Source of the DNA: Hoylesella timonensis 4401737 = DSM 22865 = JCM 15640
GTDB taxonomy: Bacteria > Bacteroidota > Bacteroidia > Bacteroidales > Bacteroidaceae
DNA length: 35,909 bases
Direction: 5' to 3'
NCBI RefSeq assembly: GCF_000455445.1
Contig: NZ_HG417091.1
Coordinates: 327,975 to 363,883, forward strand
Part shown: piece after piece, positions 8,492 to 16,900 of the stretch
Position numbering within the stretch: position 1 is the stretch's first letter
How the letters are laid out: each line of letters starts with the position of its first letter
Notes under the pieces: model-generated
Databases searched by the model: none
What the model was told of the DNA's origin: nothing
Seen by the model: the letters and a program-made list of their open reading frames with translations, nothing else
Position numbers and translations under genes: made by a program

Positions 8492-10102
8492 ATGATTCAA
8501 GAATATCAAATAAGAATATTGCCACACCTTGCCGCTTCTCAAGAGTCTATCATTGGATTTTTGGCTAAAGAAAAAGGCATAGACGCCCGAACAATCAAAC
8601 ATGTACGTGTGCTGAAACGCTCTATCGATGCTCGCCAACGTACAGTTTTTGTCAATCTGAAGGTGCGTGTCTTTATCAATGAAGAGCCTGAGGAGGAGGA
8701 TTTTGTTCGAACCAACTATCCTGATGTTTCGCAACGTCCACGGGTTGTCGTGGTGGGAGCAGGACCTGGAGGACTGTTTGCTGCTTTAAGACTCGTTGAA
8801 GAGGGATTGTGTCCAATCGTCTTGGAGCGAGGGAAAGATGTTCGTGAACGTAAAAAAGACTTGGCACAGATTGCCAAAACACAACAGGTGGATGCAGAAA
8901 GTAATTACTGTTTTGGTGAAGGAGGAGCTGGAGCTTATTCGGACGGTAAGCTATATACACGGTCAAAGAAGCGCGGAAGCGTTGATAAGATTTTGAATGT
9001 TTTTTGCCAGCATGGTGCTTCTACTGCTATTTTGGCTGACGCTCATCCGCATATTGGGACGGACAAGCTGCCCAAGGTGATTGAAAACATGCGCCATACC
9101 ATTTTGAAAAGTGGGGGAGAAGTGCATTTTCAAACGAAGATGACATCGTTACAAGTTTCTCCACACGATAGTCAAGTCGTTGGTGTTGAAGCTATCGACC
9201 TGCCAACTGGTCGGCAACTCACTTTTCAAGGACCTGTAATTTTGGCGACAGGACATAGCGCACGTGATGTATATCGCTATTTAGACAAGCAGCATATCGA
9301 GATAGAACCTAAGGCTTTGGCTGTAGGTGTGCGGTTGGAACATCCGTCAATGCTCATCGATCAGATACAATATCACCAAAAACAAGGCAGGGGAAAATAT
9401 CTACCAGCTGTCGAATATTCATTTGTGTGCCAAGCACAAGAGCGCGGTGTATATTCATTTTGTATGTGTCCCGGTGGCTTTGTGATACCCGCAGCGACGG
9501 GACCGCAGCAAATAGTAGTGAATGGGATGAGTCCCAGCAATCGAGGTACTAAATGGTCTAACTCGGGGATGGTGGTAGAATTGCATCCAGAAGATGTGAA
9601 AAGTCATGATATGCTTACGCCTATGGACGATGAACCCATCTCTGATAAGCTCATCATGATGCAATTTCAGGAGCAGTTGGAACGACATTGTTGGCAGCAA
9701 GGCAATATGAAACAAACCGCTCCTGCACAGCGAATGGCAGACTTTGTCAATAACAGGCTGTCGTTTGATTTGCCTTCATCGAGCTATGCACCTGGACTCA
9801 TCAGTAGTCCGTTGCACTTTTGGATGCCACCTTTCATCGTGAAGCGTTTGCAAGAAGCGTTCCGAGTGTTTGGCAAGCGTAGTCATGGATTCTTAACAAA
9901 TGAGGCTGTGCTGATAGCTACGGAAACTCGAACCTCATCACCTGTCCGCATTCTGCGTCATCCCGATAGCTTGCAGCATGTGCGCATGCAAGGTTTGTTC
10001 CCTTGTGGTGAGGGAGCAGGATATGCAGGTGGCATCGTCTCGGCTGCCATTGATGGCGAGCGATGTGCGGAGCAATGTGCGGAAATGCTGCGTAACGCAT
10101 AG
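8492..10102 (+). CDS. FAD-dependent oxidoreductase of the COG2509 type
   Basis: A 536-residue cytoplasmic flavoprotein of the family annotated as NAD(FAD)-utilising dehydrogenases, whose reaction is not established. The N-terminal domain (1-80) is a small alpha/beta region. A Rossmann FAD-binding motif follows (VVVVGAGPGGL, glycines at 89-94, then the acidic end of strand two at VLERG). A conserved block YCFGEGGAGAYSDGKLYTR lies at about 138-156. A second nucleotide-related motif is near the C-terminus (FPCGEGAGYAGGIVSAA), typical of the HI0933/AhpF-like fold that closes on FAD. Length is normal for the family. It is monocistronic between divergent SusC and convergent 10255-11430. Identity of the family is well supported; substrate is unknown. 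Confidence 0.88.
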   Translation: MIQEYQIRILPHLAASQESIIGFLAKEKGIDARTIKHVRVLKRSIDARQRTVFVNLKVRVFINEEPEEEDFVRTNYPDVSQRPRVVVVGAGPGGLFAALRLVEEGLCPIVLERGKDVRERKKDLAQIAKTQQVDAESNYCFGEGGAGAYSDGKLYTRSKKRGSVDKILNVFCQHGASTAILADAHPHIGTDKLPKVIENMRHTILKSGGEVHFQTKMTSLQVSPHDSQVVGVEAIDLPTGRQLTFQGPVILATGHSARDVYRYLDKQHIEIEPKALAVGVRLEHPSMLIDQIQYHQKQGRGKYLPAVEYSFVCQAQERGVYSFCMCPGGFVIPAATGPQQIVVNGMSPSNRGTKWSNSGMVVELHPEDVKSHDMLTPMDDEPISDKLIMMQFQEQLERHCWQQGNMKQTAPAQRMADFVNNRLSFDLPSSSYAPGLISSPLHFWMPPFIVKRLQEAFRVFGKRSHGFLTNEAVLIATETRTSSPVRILRHPDSLQHVRMQGLFPCGEGAGYAGGIVSAAIDGERCAEQCAEMLRNA

Positions 10103-10197
10103 TGTATAGTGTCCCGACAGTTCATCATTCTCGAGACATAGATAATGGCAAGCTCTCTCCTGAGCCACTCATGGAGAGTTGAGGAAAATATAAAGCA

Positions 10198-10229
10198 ACA
10201 GCCCTGTCACGATTTGTTGGCAGGGCTGT
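10198..10229 (-). terminator. Terminator between convergent genes
   Basis: Perfect 9-bp arms ACAGCCCTG (10198-10206) and CAGGGCTGT (10221-10229). On the minus strand a T-rich stretch follows, so it mainly serves the secreted-protein gene stopping at 10255. The plus side is A/T-rich and it may also stop the FAD gene. Confidence 0.6.
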
Positions 10230-10254
10230 CTATAATATATATAAGGTGTAAAGG

Positions 10255-11430
10255 TTATCGATTGATAAATTTCTTTCCGTTTTGTATCACAACACCCTTA
10301 TATTCCTTGCCAACACGCTGTCCAGCCAAGTTGTACATAGGCGCGTGGTCATTGATAGCACTGTCGATTTGGTTAACGGTGTCAATGCCCGTAGTTTTTT
10401 CAATTTTGATGATATTGATTTGTGGTTGACCTCTGTACAAGCTTACAATACCCTTTACTGTTTGATTCTGCACGCCATCAAATGAAGAAAGATCCTTGTA
10501 GGCATCCAAGTGAAAACCGTTATACAGTTGAATCTTTTGATCTCCAACGTGGGCGTAGTAGTTGGTGTACTTTCCAGATTTTTCACTCTGTATGGTTACT
10601 CCTTCTACTTGTACCAAGTCAGAGAGGTTCTCGCCTGCCTTGTCGGGCGTGATGACCTTTGGTTTTGCTGGTGTACCATCAGTGATGGTCAACCCGTCAG
10701 CGTTGGTTTTATCGGTTTTCACACCTTCGGGCAGTCCATTAAAATCTTTTAGTTCCAAGGTTACTTCACCGTTCAATATCTTGTTTTCTTCGAGGGTTAA
10801 TCCGCTATTGTATAACAACAAGGCACCTGTAGCGTCATGGATGTAAGTGCTGGTGTTGCCATTGTTGCTGGTCCATGTGTAGAGTACTTGTGCATTGTCC
10901 AATTTTAATTGAGCGGTAGTACCGTCAGATAATGCCTTAAATGCTGCAATGTTATCTACTGTTTGTACTTCAGGGGTAGGAGTAACAGCTCCACCTTCTA
11001 AGGTAACCACTACTTTATAGGCACGCACTTGTTTCGTAGTCTTAAAAGTGATAGAAGTAGCTTTACCTGTCCATGTAGCTGTTTCTTTGGTAATTACCAG
11101 GCCTTCTTGTGTAGCAAAGTTGTATGCTGCATGTCTTTTATCGCCTGAGCAGGTCATCTCGACTTTTACAATATTTTTGTCAGCCGCAGATAGGGTTACG
11201 CTTGAACTGGCATAGAAACGGTATTCTCCTTTCTTTGTACTCTTATTAGTGGCTGCAAATGCAGCATTTGTGCACGAAAGGGTGACACCGTCTTTGCTTA
11301 CTTGGTCAGGTTTTCCATTTCCTGTTTGTGTTCCTTTGTCTACATTTGCGTCAAATGTCACTTGTGCAAAGGTGATGCTGCTTATCAAAGCGAGCAAACT
11401 CATTACTGAAATGCGTAAAATTTTGTTCAT
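10255..11430 (-). CDS. Secreted protein of unknown function with type IX-like C-terminal tail
   Basis: A 391-residue exported protein: signal peptide 1-22 (ending TFA), then a beta-rich domain (about 25-145) that resembles secreted all-beta domains found repeatedly in Bacteroidales. A proline/threonine linker follows (TPTPE). A second beta-rich domain (about 155-350) has a pattern suggestive of OB-fold modules (TAQLKLDNAQVLY, then YIHDATGALLLY, then VKGIVSLY). The last 30 residues (PMYNLAGQRVGKEYKGVVI to the end) are a Prevotella-type type IX sorting tail. No catalytic motif is visible, so I give no function. It has its own -7 box at 11470-11477 and a terminator at 10198-10229, so it is a single-gene unit. 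Confidence 0.8.
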   Translation of the reverse strand: MNKILRISVMSLLALISSITFAQVTFDANVDKGTQTGNGKPDQVSKDGVTLSCTNAAFAATNKSTKKGEYRFYASSSVTLSAADKNIVKVEMTCSGDKRHAAYNFATQEGLVITKETATWTGKATSITFKTTKQVRAYKVVVTLEGGAVTPTPEVQTVDNIAAFKALSDGTTAQLKLDNAQVLYTWTSNNGNTSTYIHDATGALLLYNSGLTLEENKILNGEVTLELKDFNGLPEGVKTDKTNADGLTITDGTPAKPKVITPDKAGENLSDLVQVEGVTIQSEKSGKYTNYYAHVGDQKIQLYNGFHLDAYKDLSSFDGVQNQTVKGIVSLYRGQPQINIIKIEKTTGIDTVNQIDSAINDHAPMYNLAGQRVGKEYKGVVIQNGKKFINR

Positions 11431-11469
11431 ACTATTATGTTTTAAATGAATAATAAAAAGTTCCTATCG

Positions 11470-11477
11470 CAAAGATA
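11470..11477 (-). promoter_or_regulatory. -7 box for the secreted protein 10255-11430
   Basis: On the minus strand TATCTTTG matches TAnnTTTG and sits 39 bases before the ATG at 11430. No TTTG element lies at the standard distance upstream. Confidence 0.5.
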
Positions 11478-11590
11478 CTAAATATTGTCCTACGTTTTAA
11501 GATTGCAATGTTAAATCTTTGTGACAATTCTGTATGTTTTTTAAGTAAAAACACGAGTATGTTAAATTTTGTAGTTTTTTCGTTCAAAAA

Positions 11591-11622
11591 TTTGTTTTTA
11601 TCAATTATAAAAGGTATATTTG
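11591..11622 (+). promoter_or_regulatory. Perfect promoter with no protein gene behind it
   Basis: TTTG at 11591-11594, exactly 20 bases, then TATATTTG at 11615-11622, a full consensus match on the plus strand. The predicted start is near 11628. The transcript meets a terminator after about 70 nt, so this promoter appears to serve a small RNA. Confidence 0.75.
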
Positions 11623-11627
11623 TCTCA

Positions 11628-11697
11628 TATTTTTAGATTTCGAGTTTTACGAAATCATCCCTCGAGGTTGGTAGCATCCTGCACCAACCTCTTTTTG
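11628..11697 (+). ncRNA. Candidate small RNA, about 70 nt
   Basis: The unit runs from a predicted start near 11628 to the U-run of a strong terminator. It contains no ATG in any frame. It folds into two simple stems: ATTTCG/CGAAAT (11637-11642 with 11650-11655), and the terminator stem of 9 perfect base pairs (11664-11672 with 11683-11691) followed by TTTTT. An alternative pairing of CGAG (11641-11644) with CTCG (11661-11664) would compete with both stems. It lies just upstream of the HigBA promoter, in the same direction. No known RNA family is recognised. It could be a trans-acting small RNA or a terminated leader linked to higBA. Confidence 0.6.
11664..11696 (+). terminator. Rho-independent terminator of the candidate small RNA
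   Basis: GAGGTTGGT (11664-11672) pairs perfectly with ACCAACCTC (11683-11691) and is followed by TTTTT. The nearest upstream plus-strand gene stops at 10102 and an opposite-strand gene lies between, so its only evident client is the transcript from the promoter at 11591-11622. Confidence 0.8.
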
Positions 11698-11748
11698 AAT
11701 GGTTAAAAATAATCCGCTGCCGTACAAAATACGTTTGAATGTTTCTTG

Positions 11749-11773
11749 TTTTGTAAACAAAATACTATCTTTG
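11749..11773 (+). promoter_or_regulatory. higBA promoter with overlapping palindrome (possible HigA operator)
   Basis: TATCTTTG at 11766-11773 is a -7 box 23 bases before the higB ATG, with a TTG at 11746-11748 as a loose -33 element. Between them lies a perfect inverted repeat TTTTGT-AA-ACAAAA (11749-11762). Antitoxins of the HigA class usually bind palindromes over their own promoter, so this is the natural operator candidate. That assignment is inference. Confidence 0.5.
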
Positions 11774-11795
11774 CATTTGCAAACAACCAGCATAT

Positions 11796-12134
11796 ATGGT
11801 AACATTTCAACTTGTATTATTAGAAGAAGCAAAGAAATTTCTCCAAAATCTACCAAAACCTGCGTATAGAAAGATAATCTATAACGTGGATAGAGTATTA
11901 AGAGGAGAAAGGAATAGCGAACTTTTCAAAAAATTAGATAACTCTGATATTTGGGAATTTCGCACTCTTTATAACGGGATAGCTTACCGCCTGTTTGCCT
12001 TTTGGGACACAGATACACAGACGTTAGTTATAGTTACACACGGAATAATAAAGAAAACACAAAAGACTCCAAAAAAGGAGATTGCGAAGGCGGAAGCCAT
12101 AATGAAACAATACTTCGAACTTAAAAACAAATAG
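11796..12134 (+). CDS. higB: HigB/RelE-superfamily toxin (Gp49-like)
   Basis: A 112-residue toxin of the phage Gp49-like/HigB branch of the RelE superfamily. Members are mRNA interferases that cut messages at the ribosome and are silenced by the partner antitoxin. Visible features are the N-terminal helix pair (EEAKKFLQNLPKPAYRKI), the core strand block DIWEFRTLYNGIAYRLFAF, and the C-terminal run ending in a positively charged helix (HGIIKKTQKTPKKEIAKAE). The toxin-first order, and the 5-base gap to the antitoxin gene, are typical of higBA. Length is normal and the frame is intact, so the toxin is probably active. Confidence 0.88.
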   Translation: MVTFQLVLLEEAKKFLQNLPKPAYRKIIYNVDRVLRGERNSELFKKLDNSDIWEFRTLYNGIAYRLFAFWDTDTQTLVIVTHGIIKKTQKTPKKEIAKAEAIMKQYFELKNK

Positions 12135-12139
12135 ACGGT

Positions 12140-12478
12140 ATGGAACAGATAGGTAACATGAAACTTTATTCCTTCGAGGAAGTGAAAGACGAACTTTTAG
12201 GTAAGGAGGGAACTCCTGAAAGAGACGAACACGAACGTAAGGTAGAGACAGCATTACATGCTTACAGAATTGGGGAAGCGATAAAGAAAGCAAGGGTTGA
12301 ACAGAATCTCACCCAAGAAGAATTGGGAGAGCGAATAGGTGTGAAGCGTGCTCAAATTTCAAGATTGGAGAAAGGCTACAGTATCAGTATACCAACCATG
12401 AGCAAGGTGTTCAAGGCTCTTGGAGTATCAACAGCCTCACTTGATTTAGGGAAAATTGGCAAGATTGCTCTTTGGTAA
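12140..12478 (+). CDS. higA: HigA-type XRE-family antitoxin
   Basis: A 112-residue antitoxin with an N-terminal region of about 40 residues (toxin-facing) and a C-terminal XRE helix-turn-helix (about 47-100). The recognition part is QNLTQEELGERIGVKRAQISRLEKG. It should neutralise HigB and repress the shared promoter, with the palindrome at 11749-11762 as the candidate operator. It begins 5 bases after the higB stop and is surely co-transcribed. No terminator is evident directly after it. Confidence 0.88.
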   Translation: MEQIGNMKLYSFEEVKDELLGKEGTPERDEHERKVETALHAYRIGEAIKKARVEQNLTQEELGERIGVKRAQISRLEKGYSISIPTMSKVFKALGVSTASLDLGKIGKIALW

Positions 12479-12925
12479 ATATGGTATGAAAACAATTCGC
12501 TCCACCTTTCGTGATATAAATCCTGTTTGACGGCTTTCCCTCATCTCTTTCCTGACACTACAGCATCTTGAAATTCTGATGTGGAATACACTACTGTTGC
12601 ATTTTTCGCATGATCGAAAGTTATAGAATATTCATTGTTTTCATAAAGTTAGATGCCAATATTTTATTGATGCTTGATGCAGTCTTTGTGCTTCTTGAAT
12701 CGTTTCTACATGAAATTAGTGTTAGAAATAGTACAGATAATAGATACTCTATTTTTTATTGTTTTGTTAGTCGTTAACCATGTAGCGGTAGGAAATGATA
12801 TTTTTTTAAGAAAGAATAGCAAGATGGCTTAAATGTATTGATTCGTGTGCTTCATAGGACACTTCTTTTTCCTTTGGGCTCTTCCATTGAAGAGTGATAT
12901 TTTGACAACTAAAAACGCTAATAAA

Positions 12926-12955
12926 GTAGCGTATGTAGCATCGGTGGTACGCTAC
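12926..12955. repeat. Hairpin GTAGCGTA/TACGCTAC
   Basis: Perfect 8-bp arms at 12926-12933 and 12948-12955. There is no clear U-run on the plus strand, so terminator function is uncertain. It is the first evident strong stem downstream of higBA. Confidence 0.5.
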
Positions 12956-12997
12956 AAGTAAGACATATAAATGCTGAATTTTCTTTACAAAGTGCCT

Positions 12998-13057
12998 CTC
13001 ATAACTCGCGTGTAAACAACCAACGGTAAAGTTGGTCGCAAATACGCAAGTTATGAG
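12998..13057. repeat. Compound stem-loop with inner hairpin
   Basis: Outer arms of 14 bases (12998-13011 and 13044-13057) pair with one mismatch. Inside is a perfect ACCAAC/GTTGGT hairpin (13019-13024 with 13031-13036). There is no U-run, and the ends do not fit an integron attC consensus. The structure is clear but its role is unknown. Confidence 0.55.
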
Positions 13058-13153
13058 CGATGTTTATAATCTGTTGTTATTGAATATGTTACGCCTATTC
13101 CGTATCTTTTCATTCCATTTTTTCCCCCTTTTTTGGCAGCTAACCCATTGAGA

Positions 13154-13370
13154 TAAGCTTACTATTTGCATGCTTTAATGTTGCTGAAGCATGTGAATAA
13201 CACCTCTATTGTATGTTTCCAAGACCGTTCAATCAATGTTTCAACTTAAAAAGACATCTTTTTTGGTAAAATCAGCCCATTTTTGTCCATCGTTTGCCTA
13301 TTGATTTTTTCTATTTTGAAGATTTTAGATGGCCGATTTTTGGTAAATTAATAGGACAAAAATATAACAG
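13154..13370. repeat. Dispersed intergenic repeat, copy 2
   Basis: Ungapped partner of 15-231, about 85 percent identical by hand count, in the same orientation. It keeps the 7-bp stem (13169-13175 with 13187-13193). It ends about 185 bases before the first tRNA-Asp gene. As a direct repeat, the two copies bracket about 13 kb that includes the protease, the SusCD operon and higBA. Confidence 0.8.
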
Positions 13371-13513
13371 TTGCTTTAATTCAAGAAGATAAAGTACACT
13401 GAATGGTAGACAATGATGTCTATTGCAGAAATACTCTCGGCACTTTCGTTGTTAATAAATATTAATTAAAATAGAAATACGAAAGAGTATGAAGCACTTT
13501 AAATAAAAAGTAT

Positions 13514-13521
13514 TACCTTTG
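13514..13521 (+). promoter_or_regulatory. -7 box for the tandem tRNA-Asp genes
   Basis: TACCTTTG matches TAnnTTTG and lies 33 bases before the first mature tRNA base. A TTT at 13498-13500 is too close to be a standard -33 element. Confidence 0.45.
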
Positions 13522-13554
13522 CATCCGCAAAACAGAATTGACTTCCGGTTCATT

Positions 13555-13628
13555 GGTGCGTTAGTTCAGTTGGTTAGAATGCCTGCCTGTCACGCAGGAG
13601 GTCACGAGTTCGAGTCTCGTACGCACCG
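13555..13628 (+). tRNA. tRNA-Asp (anticodon GTC), copy 1
   Basis: A 74-base cloverleaf. The acceptor stem GGTGCGT pairs with ACGCACC and is followed by discriminator G. The anticodon stem CCTGC/GCAGG encloses loop CTGTCAC with anticodon GTC at 13589-13591. The T-arm contains the standard GTTCGAGTC. No CCA is encoded. Confidence 0.96.
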
Positions 13629-13659
13629 CCAACAAACCGTTCAATTTGTCTGTCGCTTT

Positions 13660-13733
13660 GGTGCGTTAGTTCAGTTGGTTAGAATGCCTGCCTGTCACGC
13701 AGGAGGTCACGAGTTCGAGTCTCGTACGCACCG
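13660..13733 (+). tRNA. tRNA-Asp (anticodon GTC), copy 2
   Basis: Identical in all 74 bases to the first copy, 31 bases downstream, with anticodon GTC at 13694-13696. The two are probably co-transcribed and end at the terminator at 13775-13811. Confidence 0.96.
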
Positions 13734-13774
13734 CTTCAATACTCTAATTAATACAGAGTTGTTGTCTAAAGAAT

Positions 13775-13811
13775 AAAAAAGATGTGCCTTACTTTTGGGT
13801 ACATCTTTTTT
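13775..13811 (+). terminator. Terminator of the tRNA-Asp pair
   Basis: Perfect 11-bp arms at 13775-13785 and 13801-13811, the right arm ending in six T. Because the left arm starts with six A, it would also work on the minus strand. Confidence 0.75.
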
Positions 13812-13850
13812 AAATTCTACATTCCACACATCCTTGCCAAACAGAAAAGA

Positions 13851-13883
13851 CCATATCCAACCGAGTAACAGATTTGGATATGG
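13851..13883 (-). terminator. Terminator of the GH85 gene (minus strand)
   Basis: CCATATCCAA (13851-13860) pairs perfectly with TTGGATATGG (13874-13883). On the minus strand it is followed by TCTTTTCTGTTT. It lies about 87 bases after the GH85 stop. Confidence 0.65.
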
Positions 13884-13969
13884 CCTTTGATTATTGTGAT
13901 GATGTCATTCAACACCCTTTGTAAGAGATGTTCCTTTTATTACATCATCCTACTAAAAATATTTACATT

Positions 13970-16900
13970 CTACTTGATAAAAACTTTTTTAGTTGTTCCG
14001 TCTGCAAACTTAATGATATTGAAACCTTTGGTTGGTACTTGAAGCTTCATACCATAGAGATTGTAGATACCGACAATATGAGTTGACGTTGTATTCTTGA
14101 TTTCTTTCAAACCTGTTGAAACGGGAAGACCAAATTTAGATATAGCAAGTATCGTACCATATTGTCCATTGGAGAATTCACGGAAAGTAAGACCTTTGAC
14201 TTTTTTGTTTTTGTCTATTCCATCATATTCGTATTCAAATACTCGGAAATCATTTCTGAAATCAAATTCATCAAGCTCCGCTTCTCCGTACTCATAATCC
14301 TTTGCCATAATACGTCCTAAACCACCAACAGCAGTCATATTGTCATCATATCCATACCAATCTACGGCATTCATATTATATTCATCACCAGCAGTTCCAT
14401 CTTCATAAATCGGTGCAACCATGATGTCGTTATTCCCTCCACCAGTACTGGTATACAGCACATAGATACGTTCTGCCTCCTCTGGCTGATTGAATAGGAT
14501 AGTCTTCTTCTTATATAACTCATCGATAACCAATGCATTATTCTGATCAAATGGTGCAAGTTTGAAAACATTACCATTCTTTGTTGTAATCATGCGGTTG
14601 GCACCAACCAAGTGCCCACCCTCATCACGTTCTATATCAGTGGTATAGAAGGTCCAGCCGTTAGCATCTACTGTTTTGGTGACGTGCTTATCAGCGGGCA
14701 GCGCTTCTACAATGACGTCTCCATTCCAGCCTTCTTTTACTTCTACAGGGATGCAAGTAGCCACAGCTTCTTTGTTTTGCTCGAAGGCTTCCACTTCAGA
14801 CAAAGAAGGATAGAACAACGGATTGAGCGTACAAACAATAGCCAGCTCTCTGGCTGTTACATATTCAGGTAACATGTATTCTAATTCAGATACCTTTCCG
14901 ATATTCTCGAAAGTGTGGATAGTTGTCCATCCTCTGCTGCCATCGTCACTTACACGTATTTCTATCTTGTTGTTTACACAACCTTCTACATCATTATCAT
15001 CTTTCCCCTGATTGTTGCTCGGTATGTGTATTTTAATCTTCGATATATTCCATGCCATGTCATTAGAGAACACAGCCCAGAAGTCACGTTCATGTTTTGA
15101 AGGATTCTCAACCATGCCGCAAGCCTCTTTCAAGAGGTCACCATCCGTCAAGGCGGTAGTTGTATATTTCTTAACAGGAGCATTGTACACATAGCCATCA
15201 GGATATTGCAACAAATTAGCAGACAATCCAGCTAAAGCGTTGACAGCCTTAGGATCATCAATGATAACCTTCACAGTCTTTTCCTTATATGAAGAACCAT
15301 TGTGTACCATGAACTTCAAGGATGATACTCCCATATTTTTACCAGTAGTGACAGGCACTGTAAAAGTATGCGCATTCTTGTCCTCTACAGGTTCACCTAA
15401 CACCAAGTCAGTACTTGAAGATTCTACTTTACAATAGAATTGGTCTTGGCGCTCCTCTCCATTCATGTCATAAGTTAATACTACCTGATGAGTACCAGAA
15501 ACGTTCATTCTCACCTCGTTATCTGCACTAAGCTTAAGGTTAGAGTTGCTTACACCATACACCTCGAACTCCCATATACGCAATGTCATACCGTAGTCCG
15601 AATATGGATTCAATTTTACATACCTTGCAGTGGTAGGTACAATATAATCCTCCTTTATATTGTCACGCTCACGTCCTTGTTCGTCTACAAGCAGTTTCCA
15701 GTTGATGCCATCTTCACTCAAATAAACTCGATAATTGCCAAAGTTCTCATTGCTTTCTGGTCCTGACTTACAGTCAAATATCTTGAAGCCATATATACGG
15801 TAATCTCCCTGCAAGTCAATGACACATTCGTGCGTAGAGTTTATGTTACACCATTTGTTGTGGATGTCACGAGGATTGGTATCACCATCAATAATATTGC
15901 GAGGCGACTCAGCATCACCCGTTGCTCCACTATACGACTTGATAGTTTTGTAAAGAGCCACATTATTTACTTCCTGTATTTCATGCTCCTCCAATACATC
16001 GAATGCACACACCTCAGTACTTGATGTACCTGCGTCATTGGTAGCCTCCAACTTCACATTCTGTTTACCCACAGCCTTGGCTATAACAGTAATAGTGTTG
16101 TCGATCAGTTTGCTACCCTCTTTCAGCTCAAGCGTCTCAGGCAACGTCCATTTCCAACCAGTAGGTTTACCTGTACCCTTTGCTCTCAAAGTCACTTCTT
16201 CACCAACCTTCACAAAACTCTTACTTGGAGAGATGGTGACTACTGACAATTGCGCTGCAGGATAGTCAACGTCCAACTTTGCAGGAGCTTGTTCAGATCC
16301 GTCCTTCATCACGGGCACTACCTCTACCTCAACTTTCTTATCCTTGCCATTACGATCAAAAGTAGGAACATAGAATCCCTCACCACGTGTCTGCCCCACA
16401 AGTTTGTTCTCACCTGTTTCTGATTTCACATAGATATCAAAGTGATCTAAATCGGTATTTTCCTCCCAATACCATGTCAGACGAAGGTCTCCTTTATACT
16501 CTTCAAACTTAGTTCCATTACTTAAATTCGTAATAGACATTTGCTTTGGAACATAGTTGGCTGGTAACATGGCAATCTGTCCAATCGACAGCACATAATT
16601 GGGTTGTTCAACATTTGTTTTAAGATTGAGTGCAATCATATAGACAGTCTGACCGTTTAATGGTGACAAATCATACTCTGCCACAGTCCAACCATTCTCG
16701 TTGGCCTTAACAGGATTGTTCAAGGTCACCATTTGTCCGTCTATTTTACTCTCAACACCCAGCTTTACTTCTATCGTGTTGTCATCAGAACACTTATATA
16801 CCAATTTGAATTTACCACCTTCCGTAACATCAATCTTGGTTTTATAAAGACGCATGAGGTGGTCACCCTGCGTTAACTTACCGCTGACAGTCATTGAATT

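Larger units (their letters stand above)
11431..11795. other. Intergenic region with a small-RNA unit and two gene promoters
   Basis: A 365-base region between the divergent secreted-protein gene and higB. It contains the minus -7 box at 11470-11477, a complete plus-strand promoter-to-terminator unit (11591-11697, likely small RNA), and the higBA promoter/operator at 11749-11773. I see no protein-coding frame. Confidence 0.7.
12479..13554. other. Gene-poor stretch with hairpins and a repeat copy
   Basis: About 1.1 kb without an intact gene. It contains a possible decayed minus-strand reading frame (12541-12648), hairpins at 12879-12894, 12926-12955 and 12998-13057, the second copy of the dispersed repeat (13154-13370), and a promoter box for the tRNA genes (13514-13521). 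The position next to tandem tRNA genes fits a site where DNA has been gained and lost. Confidence 0.6.

Noticed and set aside
12998..13057. Integron attC site
   Set aside because: The outer arms do not match the RYYYAAC/GTTRRRY ends and there is no integrase or cassette gene in the window.
13555..13776. Protein frame of 85 residues running through the tRNA genes
   Set aside because: It contains a repeated peptide only because it crosses the two identical tRNA genes.
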